This document shows positions 1-10,600 of a stretch of DNA of 64,000 nucleotides, piece after piece. The DNA lies in the NCBI GenBank assembly GCA_030761205.1, contig JAULJL010000028.1, positions 13,436,001 to 13,500,000 on the forward strand, read 5' to 3'. The position numbers were made by a program, and so were the translations under genes. Within the stretch, counting starts at the first letter, position 1; each line of letters opens with the position of its first letter. A model generated the notes under the pieces. The model ran no database searches. It saw only the letters and a list, made by a program, of their open reading frames with translations, and was not told the DNA's origin. This DNA comes from Fremontodendron californicum (lineage: Eukaryota > Streptophyta > Magnoliopsida > Malvales > Malvaceae).

Positions 1-180
1 CCTATGCACCATGGGATATCATGGTTTTGCATCACACCCAGAAGATCTTCCCAGAATCTAATCCTGTCATCATCATCATTAGGAGCATATAAATAATACA
101 TTACCAAACCCATATCTCAAATTAACCAATTTCACAATGTCCACCAGTAAAATAAATCGATGAGAAATAATTTTTGACTG
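1..180 (-). pseudogene. Second LINE: endonuclease-domain fragment
   Basis: Read on the minus strand, this piece encodes LYAPNDDDRIRFWEDLLGV followed by a PWCIG stretch. This resembles the apurinic-endonuclease domain of plant L1-type LINEs, where a YAPND block precedes the PWxxGGDFN block. It cannot belong to the LINE next door: that element's C-terminal region, downstream of its RT, is read up to about 180, and the minus-strand reading then drops into an endonuclease domain, which should lie far upstream. A frame change is visible at about 110. The fragment runs off the left edge of the window. The exact junction is uncertain by tens of bases. Confidence 0.6.
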
Positions 181-1289
181 CATTGAATAATTCCCCTATA
201 ACCGCTCTTGACCGTGTAGGTGCCCTGATTGTTAAAATGCCACACCAAGGTGTCCTCCATGTCTAGTTGCTGATGGGGATTAAGCTTATGAGATCTACCT
301 CCCTTTGGTCAAACAGTCTATACAACTCCTCTTGGCGCCATTGTTTTGTGTTGTAGTCAATCAGTTCACACACCAGGTTAACTTCCTCTTGCGAGCCCTT
401 TGTTGTTTGGATTTGAAAAGAACTGGAACAAGGAAGCCAACGATCCTCCCAAACCCGTATGTCTCTCCCGTTATCCACCCTCCATCTGATCCCCCTGTTT
501 AGCACCTCTCTTGCACCCCATGCTTCGCCACGTCAGTGATGGGTTACGCCCCAGCTGAGATTCTAGAAAACTAGAATGTGGAAAGTAGCGAGCTTTGAGT
601 ACTCGGTAAGCTAGTGTATCCGTATTCCTAAATAAAAGCCATCCCTGCTTACCAAGCAAAGCTAAGTTGAATTTCTCCATATCTCTGAATCCCATGCCAC
701 CAGCTGATTTCGGCTCACACATCTGTCTCCAACTGAGCCAGTGAATACTTTTCTTCCCAGGTTTAGAGCTCCACCAATAGTTGCTGATAATCCTGTTAAG
801 CTCATTGCATAATGTTTTTGGTAGTGTGAAGCAGCTCATGGTGTATGCCGAGATTGCTTGAAGAACAGATTTGATGAACACCTCCTTGCCCCCTTGTGAA
901 ACGTACCTAATATTCCAAGTCATCAATTTTGTCTTTATTTCTCTGAAGGCCCATTTGTGGCTCTTTCCAACCATAGGAATAAGCCCAAATACTTCTTCGG
1001 ATTATTTATGACATGCATGCCAAACAACTGTTTGATGATTTCTTGTTGGTCTGTCCCCGTATTACTGCTAAAAAACAGTGCTGATTTTTCAAAAATTATC
1101 CTCTGACCTGAACAAGCTTCATATTTTTGGATTGTATCCTTTATTATCTAGCCTTCCAGCACATTGCTTCTGCGAACAGTAAACTGTCATTAGCAAAAAA
1201 GAGATGGGTAACTTTTGGACCATTTCTACTTGCACGGACCCCATGGAGCTGTCTGCCCATCTGTGCTCTCCTTAGAAGTGTAGAGAGAC
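181..1289 (-). pseudogene. LINE-A ORF2, C-terminal half (end of RT and linker)
   Basis: This is the downstream half of the LINE ORF2 that is interrupted at 1290. Minus-strand translation near 1200 gives a THLFFANDSLLF block, the RT active-site motif with FAND in place of the usual Y/FADD. The 471-974 frame then gives YVSQGGKEVFIKSVLQAIS and GGMGFRDMEKFNLALLGKQ, which are typical of the region downstream of RT in plant non-LTR elements. The 263-505 frame continues with WRVDNGRDIRVWEDRWLP and ends near a DTLVWHF block. Frameshifts separate these pieces. The RNase H and 3' end are missing because a second LINE begins near 180. The copy is inactive. Confidence 0.85.
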
Positions 1290-1374
1290 GGGGAGTTCTA
1301 CCGTAAGTTTCTTACGGTAAGGTTGTGGTAAGCTTCAAATTGGGAAACCTGTGTAGCAGGTTACCAGGTCACAA

Positions 1375-3330
1375 ATTTTTACATATGCACTTGATAAATT
1401 ACATATCAACTTGGACGAATTACATATCAAACATGAAAAATTACATATCAACTTGAGAAGTTGAAAAATTACATATGGACTTGATAAATTACATATGAAC
1501 TTGAAAAATTACATATGAAAAATTACATATGAACATGGAAAATTACATATGAACTTGGAGAATTACATATGGACTTGATAAATTACATATGAACTTGAAA
1601 AAACCCGAATTACATATGGACATGGAAAATTACATATGAACTTGGAGAATTACATATGGACTTGATAAATTACATATGAACTTGGAAAATTCCCGAATTA
1701 CATATGGACATGGAAAATTACATATGAACGTGGAGAATTACATATGCACTTGATAAATTACATATGAACTTGGAAAATTCCCGAATTACATATGGACATG
1801 GAAAATTACATATGAACTTGGCGAATTACATATGGACTTGATAAATTACATATGAACTTGGAAAATTCCCGAATTACATATGGACATGGAAAATTACATA
1901 TGAACTTGGAGAATTACATATGAACTTGATAAATTACATATGAACTTGGAAAATTCCCAAATTACATATGGACATGGAAAATTACATATGAACTTGGCGA
2001 ATTACATATGGACTTGATAAATTACATATGAACTTGGAAAATTCCCGAATTACATATGGACATGGAAAATTATATATGAACTTGGAGAATTACATATGAA
2101 CTTGATAAGTTACATATGAACTTGAAAAATTCCCGAATTACATTTGAACATGGAAAATTACATATGAACTTGGAGAATTACATATGGACTTGATAAATTA
2201 CATATGAACTTGGAGAATTACATATGGACTTGATAAATTACATATGAACTTGGAAAATTCCCGAATTACATATGGACATGGACAATTACATATGAACTTG
2301 GAGAATTACATATGGACTTGATAAATTACATATGAACTTGGAAAATTCCCGAATTACATATGGACATGGAAAATTACATATGAACTTGGAGAATTACATA
2401 TGGACTTGATAAATTACATATGAACTTGGAAAATTCCCGAATTACATATGGACATGGAAAATTACATATGAACTTGGAGAATTACATATGGACTTGATAA
2501 ATTACATATGAATTTGGAAAATTCCCGATTTACATATGGACATGGAAAATTACATATGAACTTGGAGAATTACATATGGACTTGATAAATTACATATGAA
2601 CTTGGAAAATTTCCGAATTACATATGGACATGGAAAATTACATATGAACTTGGAGAATTACATATGGACTTGATAAATTACATATGAACTTGGAAAATTC
2701 CCGAATTACATATGGACATGGAAAATTACATATGAACTTGGAGAATTACATATGGACTTGATAAATTACATATGAACTTGGAAAATTCCCGAATTACATA
2801 TGGACATGGAAAATTACATATGAACTTGGAGAATTACGTATGGACTTGATAAATTACATATGAACTTGGAAAATTCCCGAATTACATATGGACATGGAAA
2901 ATTACATATGAACTTGGAGAATTACGTATGGACTTGATAAATTACATATGAACTTGGAAAATTCCCGAATTACATATGGACATGGAAAATTACATATGAA
3001 CTTGGAGAATTACATATGGACTTGATAAATTACATATGAACTTGAAAAATTCCCGAATTACATATGGACATGGAAAATTACATATTAACTTGGAGAATTA
3101 CATATGGACTTGATAAATTACATATGAACTTGGAAAATTCCCGAATTACATATGAACTTGGAGAATTACATATGGACTTGATAAATTACATATGAACTTG
3201 CAAAATTCTCGAATTACATATGGACATGGAAAATTACATATGAACTTGGACAATTACATATGGACTTGATAAATTACATATGAACTTGAAAAATTCCCGA
3301 ATTACATATGAACATGGAAAATTACATATT
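1375..3330. repeat. Minisatellite, about 88-bp higher-order unit of about 20-bp subunits
   Basis: The core attacatatg followed by gacatgg, aacttgg or gacttgat recurs about every 20 bp. Four to five subunits and a spacer with aaaattcccg make a higher-order unit of about 88 bp, repeated roughly twenty times; unit starts at 1868 and 1956, for example, are 88 bp apart. Every subunit contains the palindrome catatg. The array begins irregularly at the left, is very homogeneous between about 1600 and 3300, and ends at the AT-rich tract after 3330. It is subterminal in the MULE-like element, adjacent to its left end. No coding potential is seen. Confidence 0.95.
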
Positions 3331-4481
3331 TAATTAATATAATGCATGCATCAATTAATTTAGATATTGGGTTAATAAAAATTTCATATAGACTATCATT
3401 TTTTTTTTACATCTAATGGAAGTTAATTAGAAAACAATCACATATAAAATTTTGCAAATGATGCATTGAGAAGTTAACTTTTCTAGTCCTTTACTTTGGA
3501 TATTGGGATAATAAGAATTTCATATAAGTATTATTTTCTTTACTTTGGTGATAAAAACAATATAAAACATTCATGCTAGAAAAGCAGTTGTTTTGGAGTG
3601 TATAGATTCGTAATTCAACATGCATTTTATCTTCATGCATGTACAAAATAACAATAATCTTTAATTTATGACAAATAATTCATTCGTATATATTTGCCTT
3701 CAATTGAAAAAAGGAAACCAACTGACCGAAATGCACTTTAATTTGACACAATTTTCCTTTAAATCAATTATTATACCCAAATTCATTAACTTATAATACA
3801 TTTTAATTTTCCTAACTTTTCTGAGAAAATCTAGTCTTCGACTACAAATATCCATGATTCTAGAAAATGCTTTATTTATTTATTGACTATTAATGTTTAT
3901 AATGGAAGTGTAGCAAGGACCACATATAAAAAAAAAAATCACTATTCCTTTTGTCAATTGATAAACATAGGAGGAAGATGGGAGCAACAAAAATTGATTA
4001 TTGCATTAATTAATTAATAGCCATTTAATTAGTTTTGCTACATTTTTTACATTTATATACTTAGTTTTAACCTTTAAACAACACATTTTTCATATTTAAT
4101 TTAACAAAACAATAACAATATGAGCATTTCTTGTTACCAGGATGGCTAAAGAAACTAGCAGACACTTTGATGTAATACATGTCAAATATTGTATAAATAG
4201 TTTCAAACAATCTCATTCAAGAGACTAGATACCTTATCGCCCATTAAAACTCCAACAACATAGCCAGTTGAACGAGGAGGCAGCTATGAAGAAGATAAAG
4301 TCTAAAATCGAACCATGAAGCAGAATCATGCAAAATAGTATATATATGATTTGCAGTTCAAGCCAGATTGGCATTGGCAAAGTACATCCACCCACAATAG
4401 GTATATAATTACAAGCAAACTTTGTTGAGCCAAAACCATCATGTTTCATATCTCACCAACTTTACAATTTTATCACTACGT
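3331..4481. other. AT-rich interior of MULE-like element, no gene recognised
   Basis: This AT-rich stretch contains many short runs and no recognisable exon. A 71-codon minus-strand frame (4234-4449) is hydrophobic and matches nothing I know. Confidence 0.5.
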
Positions 4482-4603
4482 CCCTTGACCTGAAATGCTC
4501 AACAAACATTTACAAACCCTTGACCTGAAATGCTCAACAAACATTTACAAACCCTTGACCTGAAATGCTCAACAAACATTTACAAACCCTTGACCTGAAA
4601 TGC
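4482..4603. repeat. 35-bp tandem repeat, three and a half copies
   Basis: The unit starts cccttgacctgaaatgctca and continues with acaaacatttacaaa. It begins at 4482, 4517, 4552 and 4587, and the last copy is partial. Copies are essentially identical, which suggests recent slippage or unequal exchange. Confidence 0.95.
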
Positions 4604-4619
4604 AGCACACCCTGCAAGT

Positions 4620-4960
4620 TCAAAAAATTTTAGATGCACTAGTTTGCTTTTGGCGCCTGTCAGCACCAGCTCTACTGCTCGACTCCCATCTCCTTTCAGG
4701 TTGAAACCTCCCATACTCCAATGCATTCGATGATGCTCTCATCACATTCTCCTGTGGAAAACTCCCAAGCCAGTCCTCAACTCTAGGAGCTTCGCATAGT
4801 GAATCCAATTCTCCTCTTTGCTCTAACACTTTCTCGACTAGAGCTGCTTCCAGATCTTAACTCTTCAATCTGTCTCATTTCAGCATTGCAAGCTTCCAGA
4901 TCTTAACACTTTCCAGCATTGCAAGCTTTTCCATTTCCAGCACTGCTTTTTCACTAGCAT
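4620..4960 (-). pseudogene. Unidentified exon-like fragment in MULE-like element
   Basis: The minus-strand frame from about 4857 down to 4620 is open and looks coding: it includes LVEKVLEQRGELDSLCEAP and then ALEYGRFQPERRWESSSRAG, ending KQTSASKIF before a stop. Upstream, a helical stretch (HASEKAVLEMEKLAML) is followed by a small local duplication around agcttccagatcttaa and a stop. The composition is charged and helical, like the C-terminal end of a plant protein, but I do not recognise the family. By position and strand it is probably another captured host-gene piece alongside the four identified ones. Confidence 0.4.
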
Positions 4961-5926
4961 GAATTCTCATATGGATACCCTGAAAGTCAGAAAAACCATA
5001 TGGAAATGAGGCAATTCGATATTTACATTAACAAAACCAGAAACCACATATTTACATTAACACAGAGATCAAGAAAACAAGATGTTGAAAAAACACATTA
5101 AATTTACTATATGGTAACAGCTAATATGGCCCCTAAAAGGTCATAGAAACAACAGTGCCGAACATTAATTCAACAAAAATACTAAATATATTTCTCAATG
5201 GACACAAGAAGTTTCAAAAGAAGATCATGCTAGTACATGTATACTGGTGCAAACTCAGGAGAACTAGGACATAAATTTGCAGTCAAAAATTTGAAAGTGA
5301 ATTAAAAACAACTGATTTAAAAGAATGGGAAGCGGCAATATCAATTGCTTCTGCAAAATTTCTGGAGAAGCAATTATCTCTTGCGTTTCAGAATTCCAAG
5401 AGTTCACAATCACTCCAAAACTAGTCACAACCCGGTGTGCTGACATTCACCAATACAGGATAATTACATATAAACACATATAACAGTGTCTATATACTGA
5501 GAACGAAACATGACAATTTATATGATTTATTGAAATAAATTACCTACTTCACAGCTTCAACTTGCCAACTGACTTCTGTGACAGGGACCAGAAAAACAAT
5601 AAATATTGCTTCAGTGCTGATGTATTCACCACAGGGACCAGAAAAACTATTTCTATTATCAAATGGAAAATACGAAAATGTGGTTCAATTTCTATAAACT
5701 AAAAATCTATAGCTGCTCTGAAACAAGCTGGTAAGACCCATTGCATAACTTCTAATTAAATCCTCCTCAAAATCTTTTACAATTGAACATAATTGAAAAA
5801 GAGAGAGGGGGAGTTCTTACACCTGCAGAAATACAAGTACATAATAATTTGGAGAAGAACAAGATCATAAATCTGGCACAGTCAATGGCCAAAAAAAAAA
5901 TCTAACTCGCTCCATTTTTATATTAC
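4961..5926. other. MULE-like interior, no gene recognised
   Basis: This is AT-rich sequence with short open frames only. An 18-bp motif, cacagggaccagaaaaac, occurs twice, near 5580 and 5632. No exon family was recognised here. Confidence 0.4.
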
Positions 5927-6036
5927 CTGTGTTGCAAAAACAAGTAATTCACCCACTGCGAAAAGAACTATGAAACCATACAAGCTCCTGAAACAGAAAG
6001 CAGCAAAGCAAAATATTGCACCCATAAATGTTGCAC
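5927..6036 (-). pseudogene. Captured exon of a spinster-like (SPNS) MFS transporter
   Basis: The minus-strand reading gives GATFMGAIFCFAAFCFRSLY followed by a GELLVFATQ block. It is flanked by an acceptor-like ttcag at 6036 and a donor-like CAG/gtaata at 5927. The hydrophobic segment with the GELLVFATQ block resembles one transmembrane exon of plant sphingolipid-transporter spinster homologues (major facilitator superfamily). No neighbouring SPNS exon was recognised, so this is an isolated, non-functional capture. It lies on the same strand as the other captured pieces of the element. The family call rests on remembered motif similarity. Confidence 0.6.
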
Positions 6037-6333
6037 CTGAAAGAAGCTGTTATAGAGCAAAGTAAGCCATAAATACTGCAATAAAAAGGAGACAATTTCA
6101 GACTATAATTTACAGCTAATAGTTAGTTTCATCTGGAATTAGAATAGAACACTCAATTTTATGAAAATCATTATACATCTGTCTTTCTTTGTCTGTTCGC
6201 TGGTTAACTCGCTATCATTTTTTATTTTTTGCAGTGCGTTTGTGATTTTTCTTTAGTTGTTTGGATTTAAAGAAGTAATAGTGGGAGAGCTAATTTTATA
6301 TTAACAAATCCTATATCCATCTTTTGTTTATTA

Positions 6334-6698
6334 CATGTGCCTCATTTCACGGCTTCCAACCCCGTTCTTGTACACGTTTGTTTGGATTAAATACGGCTGT
6401 CCAGTCCTATTCCCCAAGAACTCAAAATCCAGCTCATCTCGTTCTGGCCCTGCCCCATTCTCGGAGCACATCTGCAACAAACACTCTTAAAAACTTCATC
6501 AGCTTCATCAAAACCAAAAGAACATAAGATGGAAACACACAAGTACAATGGAAATATCTTTGTTAACAAATCTATGAAAATTGTCAAGAGTACTTACATA
6601 GTAAGCTGTCACAACACCAGCAGAGTCACCTCCGACCAACTTCAGTTTCATGCTAAACCACCCAAATCTGTATCTTTGCTTGGTTTGAAATCCACAGC
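6334..6698 (-). pseudogene. Captured xyloglucan endotransglucosylase/hydrolase (XTH) fragment, two exons with intron
   Basis: Two adjoining XTH exons are present on the minus strand. The upstream exon (6698 to 6598) encodes CGFQTKQRYRFGWFSMKLKL and then GGDSAGVVTAYY, and ends in a consensus donor, TAT/gtaagt. After a 126-bp intron ending ttgttgcag, the next exon (6471 to about 6334) begins MCSENGAGPERDELDFEFLG and runs through a QTNVYKNG stretch to MRHM, then a stop. The GH16 catalytic signature DELDFEFLGN is complete. The reading phase across the intron is correct. Homology ends just where LWFDPT would follow. The N- and C-terminal exons are missing, so no enzyme can be made. The motifs match the group containing Arabidopsis XTH6. 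Confidence 0.85.
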
Positions 6699-6705
6699 CT
6701 ACAAA

Positions 6706-7679
6706 TTAACAGGAGGAAACAAATTAAAATCCCAATATGAAGCAAGTTTTATAACCAAGAACAACAATGGCAATCAATCCTGGAAGCCTCTTTCTTGCGA
6801 GGCTCTTTGCTTGACTGCGCCATCTCTTTGTTTTTCTGAGCTAATTTCTCCCCTAAACAAAAACCTTGCTTTGAAATTAGGAAGATCTTGGCAAAAAAAA
6901 AAAAAAAGCATTGTTAATATCCTTAACTAAGCATATCAAACAGCTCACAGTTTAGAAGGTTATATGGACAGTTTAATTGAGCAATCACAGACAGTTTACC
7001 AGCAAAGTTCAAAATGCAATGTCTTCAAGCATGAACAATCTGAAAAGAACAGTAGATGACATTAGAAATAAAGCATTGTTAATATCCTTAACTAAGCATT
7101 GTTCTTGTTTGGAATAACATTCTTATTGGTTTTCTCATTTTACATGAGGCTTTTGAATTAAAGCAAGCAAGCGTGTTCATTGCTCTAGACACGCAATTTG
7201 CCCTGCATAACTATTTAAGCTATAAAGTTTCAGCATTTCATCTCAAGAACACCACCATCCAAAACAGTATCGAAAAGGAAAGGAAATATGCAATACCAAC
7301 ATATAAAGCTATCTATTATGTAATGTGTAGTAAATATACCCTGACACTTTGCCTTACCAACGCTTGAAATGTTATCATTTCTACAACATCTTCCCAACAT
7401 GATATACAATTTGAATAGACATATATAAAATTTCAATTTCAGAAATTAAGGGATGATATACTTCTCAAGAACTAATCTAAAGGTTGCTCCTAAGAAATTA
7501 CAGAGAACTACTTGAGGCATATAGATATTAGAACAATGAAAAACAACGACTGCATTAAGTCCCAAAGCCTAAAAGTTCACAAATTCTAGTTCCCTACCTA
7601 TTAGTTTCACCATCTAATTTCAATTAAAATGAGAAATTTTACAGATGTAATAAAAAACTATCCAAAGAAAAATACATAC
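6706..7679. other. MULE-like interior between XTH and XPD pieces
   Basis: This is mostly AT-rich. A minus-strand frame near 6770-6870 encodes a charged run (GEKLAQKNKEMAQSSKEPRK) that could be another captured fragment, but I do not recognise it. A short phrase, aaagcattgttaatatccttaactaagca, occurs at about 6905 and again near 7070. Confidence 0.35.
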
Positions 7680-7956
7680 CTATCAATCTCTAGACTTATC
7701 TGATTAAGATTCCTTGTAGCTCCTTCAAGTGTCTGTCTCCTAGCACTAACACTAAGCACTTCAATACACACATTCTCAATATTATGAGAATCATCAAAGA
7801 CAACAACAGACTCCTTTTGCATTTCCTTCGATATAATCCCAGCCACTTTTGGATCAAGCAAATACTGATAGCTATAAACAATCAAATTTGCAAACTATAC
7901 AATATGTCGTGCCAAAAAGTACACCACTCATTCTCCTTCCCAAACGCTGTCAAGTC
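7680..7956 (-). pseudogene. Captured exon of the XPD/ERCC2 (UVH6) DNA helicase
   Basis: The minus-strand exon starts after ttttgtag at 7956 and ends at a donor, AG/gtatgt, at 7680. It encodes LTAFGKENEWC, then after a break FLARHIV, then YSYQYLLDPKVAGIISKEMQ, a VVVFDDSHNIENVC block and a TLEGATRNLNQISLEIDR end. This matches the helicase-motif II exon of the TFIIH helicase XPD. The DEAH box reads DDSH, so the Glu of the Walker B is replaced. Where CPYFLAR is expected, bases are missing and the frame shifts, and the Gln of the HMVQ stretch is a TAG stop. The exon is therefore clearly dead. The presence of splice sites shows capture at the DNA level rather than from mRNA. Confidence 0.85.
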
Positions 7957-7984
7957 CTACAAAAACAGAGATTGTAATATGTAA

Positions 7985-8593
7985 CATCACTTATAACATA
8001 ATCATTCTATATAAAAATAAAATCATTCCTTTTGTTATCTAAAAAATATTGTATTTTTTTACTTTTAAGTCTTCAATTATAGTGTTGCATCTCTTCAATG
8101 AAACAAACTAGCATGACCAGAGGGATGAAACTGAGGAAGCACATGGTCTAAAATTCTGTACATGGAAAGAACGATGTGTAAACAACAGTAAGCAAGTTCA
8201 AAAATGAACTAAAGGCAAGGCTAGGCCCATAGTTGGAGCAAGATAGGTCTAACAGCATCAAAATGGGACATTGCTTGTGGGTTAAAGTCTGTCAATATTG
8301 TATTTTAATTGGAAAGGCAAGGCTAGGTCCATAATAGCTACATAAATGTTATTCATGGGTTCTAGCTGTAATGTAAGTACTATAATTTGGGCACGAAATA
8401 CTTTCTGAAATCTTTTGAACCAAAGGAGCATAAACTTGTTATTCTGGAAGCAAAATGAAAAATTGCATGGAAGTGGAACCACTTTCTATAAAAGTAGGTA
8501 TTAGCGTTTATCAAAATTGTTAGGATATATATACGTGTGTGTGTGTGTTAAAAAATGTATTATTATATCGCATGAAATTAAGACAGAGATTAA
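7985..8593. other. MULE-like interior, no gene recognised
   Basis: This is noncoding sequence with a short (gt)n run near 8533-8550. Nothing else was recognised. Confidence 0.4.
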
Positions 8594-8628
8594 TTAATTT
8601 AAGGGGAAGGGGAAGTGAAATGGGTCAC

Positions 8629-8938
8629 CTTTTTCCAAGCAGAAACCAAGCAATCCCACCAAATTTGGATGAGAAATTCTAAGCAAAACAGAAACTTCAT
8701 CCAAGAAGATCTTCTTGCTACCACCTCTCTCCTCCATCACACGCTTGACAGCTCCGAATTTTGCATCACCTGCTGCTAGCTCAGCAAGATACACAAAAGA
8801 AGTTGCTCCAACCCCTATTCTTATCCTGAAATCACTTGTTGCCATTTTCAGCTCTTCAAGTGCGTAAGTCCTAATTAGGGCGCCATTATTATTGCAACAC
8901 AAACTTTTGAGGATGATATCGGGGTGAGGGTTTTCCAA
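8629..8938 (-). pseudogene. Captured first part of a receptor-like cytoplasmic kinase
   Basis: The minus-strand frame encodes ALIRTYALEELKMATSDFRI followed by GVGATSFVYLAELAAGDAKF, GAVKRVMEERGGSKKIFLDE and SHPNLVGLLGFCLEKG. These are the kinase N-lobe elements in order: the glycine-rich loop (GVGATSFVY), the ATP-binding Lys in AVKRV, and the region around the alphaC helix. The exon ends at a donor-like AAAG/gtgacc at 8629. No C-lobe, catalytic loop or DFG motif follows, so the fragment cannot be an active kinase. It is the captured piece closest to the right terminus of the MULE-like element. The family (plant RLK/Pelle) is clear; the exact subfamily is not. Confidence 0.8.
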
Positions 8939-9245
8939 TATTTGGGGTTGGGCTTTTTTAGCTAGATTATTAGGGAGTCGAGTTTGACGATTTTGAGAGG
9001 GAGATTAGGGTTTTGGATTTTCAGAGGAAGAGAGTCGGGTTGGATGTTTAGGGTTCTTTGATTTTGAAAGTTTGAAAGGGAGACAGGTAGGATTTGATTT
9101 TATTCATTTTGTCATGACCAGGTTAACCGGTTGCATGATTTTTTTTTTTTTTCAACGATGGAGATGAATTATTTTTCATCTGACGGATACAATTTCTCTA
9201 AGCGTATAAGAAGCTGACGGTAAAAAACGTTTTTTAGAATTTTCC
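8939..9245. other. Right terminal region of the MULE-like element
   Basis: This noncoding right arm ends in the degenerate inverted repeat. It contains a 15-bp T run near 9138 and the accggt/ggttaacc block that mirrors the left end. Confidence 0.55.
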
Positions 9246-10600
9246 GTAGAGAGACCCTCACTGCATATCAGAAACAAAAAGGGAGATAGGGGATCTCCTT
9301 GTCAGAGTCCTCTGTCTGGGAAGAATCTGTTAGTAGGTGTGCCATTAACAATAACAGAATAAGATACTGTTGAAACACAGGTCATAATGAGGGAAACCCA
9401 TCTAGAGTGAAAACCCAGTTTGTTCAACAAATCCTTTAGGAAGTGCCATTCTACCTTATCATATGCTTTACTCATGTCTAGTTTAAGCGCAAAAAGGCCT
9501 TTTTTTCCTTTTTTCTTGTGTTTTAGGGTATGAAGAATTTCATAAGCCACAAGTATATTATCAGTGATTAGTCTCCACGGGACAAAAGCACTCTGTGAAT
9601 CATCAATGCATAATGGGAGGACCCTTTTAAACCTATTGGCTAACACCTTAGCTATGATTTTGTATAGGACATTACAAAGACTGATAGGGCGAAAGTGACT
9701 AATGGTTTTAGGGTTTTTAATTTTGGGGATAAGGATAATGTTTGTCTGGTTGATATTCCTAACATCCCCATTCCCATTCAAAAAATCAAGACAGAACTGA
9801 GTAACATCCTGACCTACAATATGCCAATATTTTTGGTAGAAAAGAGTGGGCATACCGTCGAGTCCCGAGGCTTTTGTAGGGTTCATTTGTTTGATAGCCG
9901 CGACAATCTCTTCAGCTCTGAATTTTGCTAGAAGGAATTCATTCATCTCATCAGTTACACGATTCTCTACCCCGTCCAGGATCTCATTAGGAAAATTCTG
10001 CCCTTGGGATTGGACAGACTATGAAAGTAACTAGTGGCAACTTCCTGAGTTTCATCCTCCTGTTCACACCATATTCCTTCATTGTTCTTGATACCCGTTA
10101 TGGCATTAGATCTCTTTCGATGAGTAGCGAAATTGTGAAAAAAAATAGTGTTCCTGTCACCTTCTCTAAGCCAGTTAGCACGAGCTCGCTGTGCCCAGAA
10201 AGCCTCTTCTTTGTCTAATTCAGAATTGAGCTCCATCCGAACTTACGAAGCCTTAAGCAAATTTGTATCAGTCGGTGGGAGGTGGCTTACTAACTTAAGG
10301 TGATTTTGGAGTTCCTGAATTTTTTCCTTTCTACCCTGAAATCTGCGCCTCTGCCAATGCATAAGTGTGACCCCTGTTTCTTCTATTTTGTGTGACAGTG
10401 ACAACCCTGGCTGATCATTCCATGACTGGTGAATTACATCCTCACAATCAGCCTCTTTAGCCCACATTGCTTCAAATCTATAACGTCGTTTCTTCCCCAC
10501 CCTGATTCTTCTCTGTGCAATCCCTTCTGTGTTTACCAAAATAGGGTAGTGATCGGATACTGCCGCTGTAAGGTGCCAGATCTTAGAAAGAGTTCCCACC
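9246..10600 (-). pseudogene. LINE-A ORF2, linker and N-terminal half of reverse transcriptase
   Basis: On the minus strand, the 10243-10599 frame encodes a VSDHYPILV block, the final endonuclease motif. The 9967-10236 frame encodes AFWAQRARANWLREGDRNT, the conserved linker. The 9302-9946 frame encodes KASGLDGMPTLFYQKYW, then FRPISLCNVLYKIIAKVLAN, LKLDMSKAYDKVEWHFL and, near 9300, QGDPLSPF. These are RT motifs in order. The domain is cut at 9255 by the MULE-like insertion and continues at 1289 and below. Frame changes between blocks show the element is dead. Confidence 0.9.

Larger units (their letters stand above)
1290..9245. mobile_element. MULE-like (Pack-MULE-type) DNA transposon, non-autonomous
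   Basis: The element is bounded by a perfect 10-bp direct repeat, gtagagagac, at 1280-1289 and 9246-9255. It lies inside the RT domain of a LINE, whose coding sense resumes across the join. Its ends are degenerate inverted repeats. The left end starts GGGGAGTTCTA and the right end, reverse-complemented, starts GGAAAATTCTA. A little further in, ACCGTAAGTTTCTTA matches ACCGTCAGCTTCTTA, and a GGTTACCAGGTCA-like block recurs. A target duplication of 9-10 bp with long degenerate ends is typical of Mutator-like elements. No transposase is visible. The interior holds a 2-kb minisatellite and minus-strand exon pieces of at least four unrelated host genes. The MULE assignment is inferred from these features. 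Confidence 0.75.

Noticed and set aside
1375..3330. CRISPR-like regular repeats
   Set aside because: The spacers are themselves repeats, the genome is plant and no cas gene is present. It is a minisatellite.
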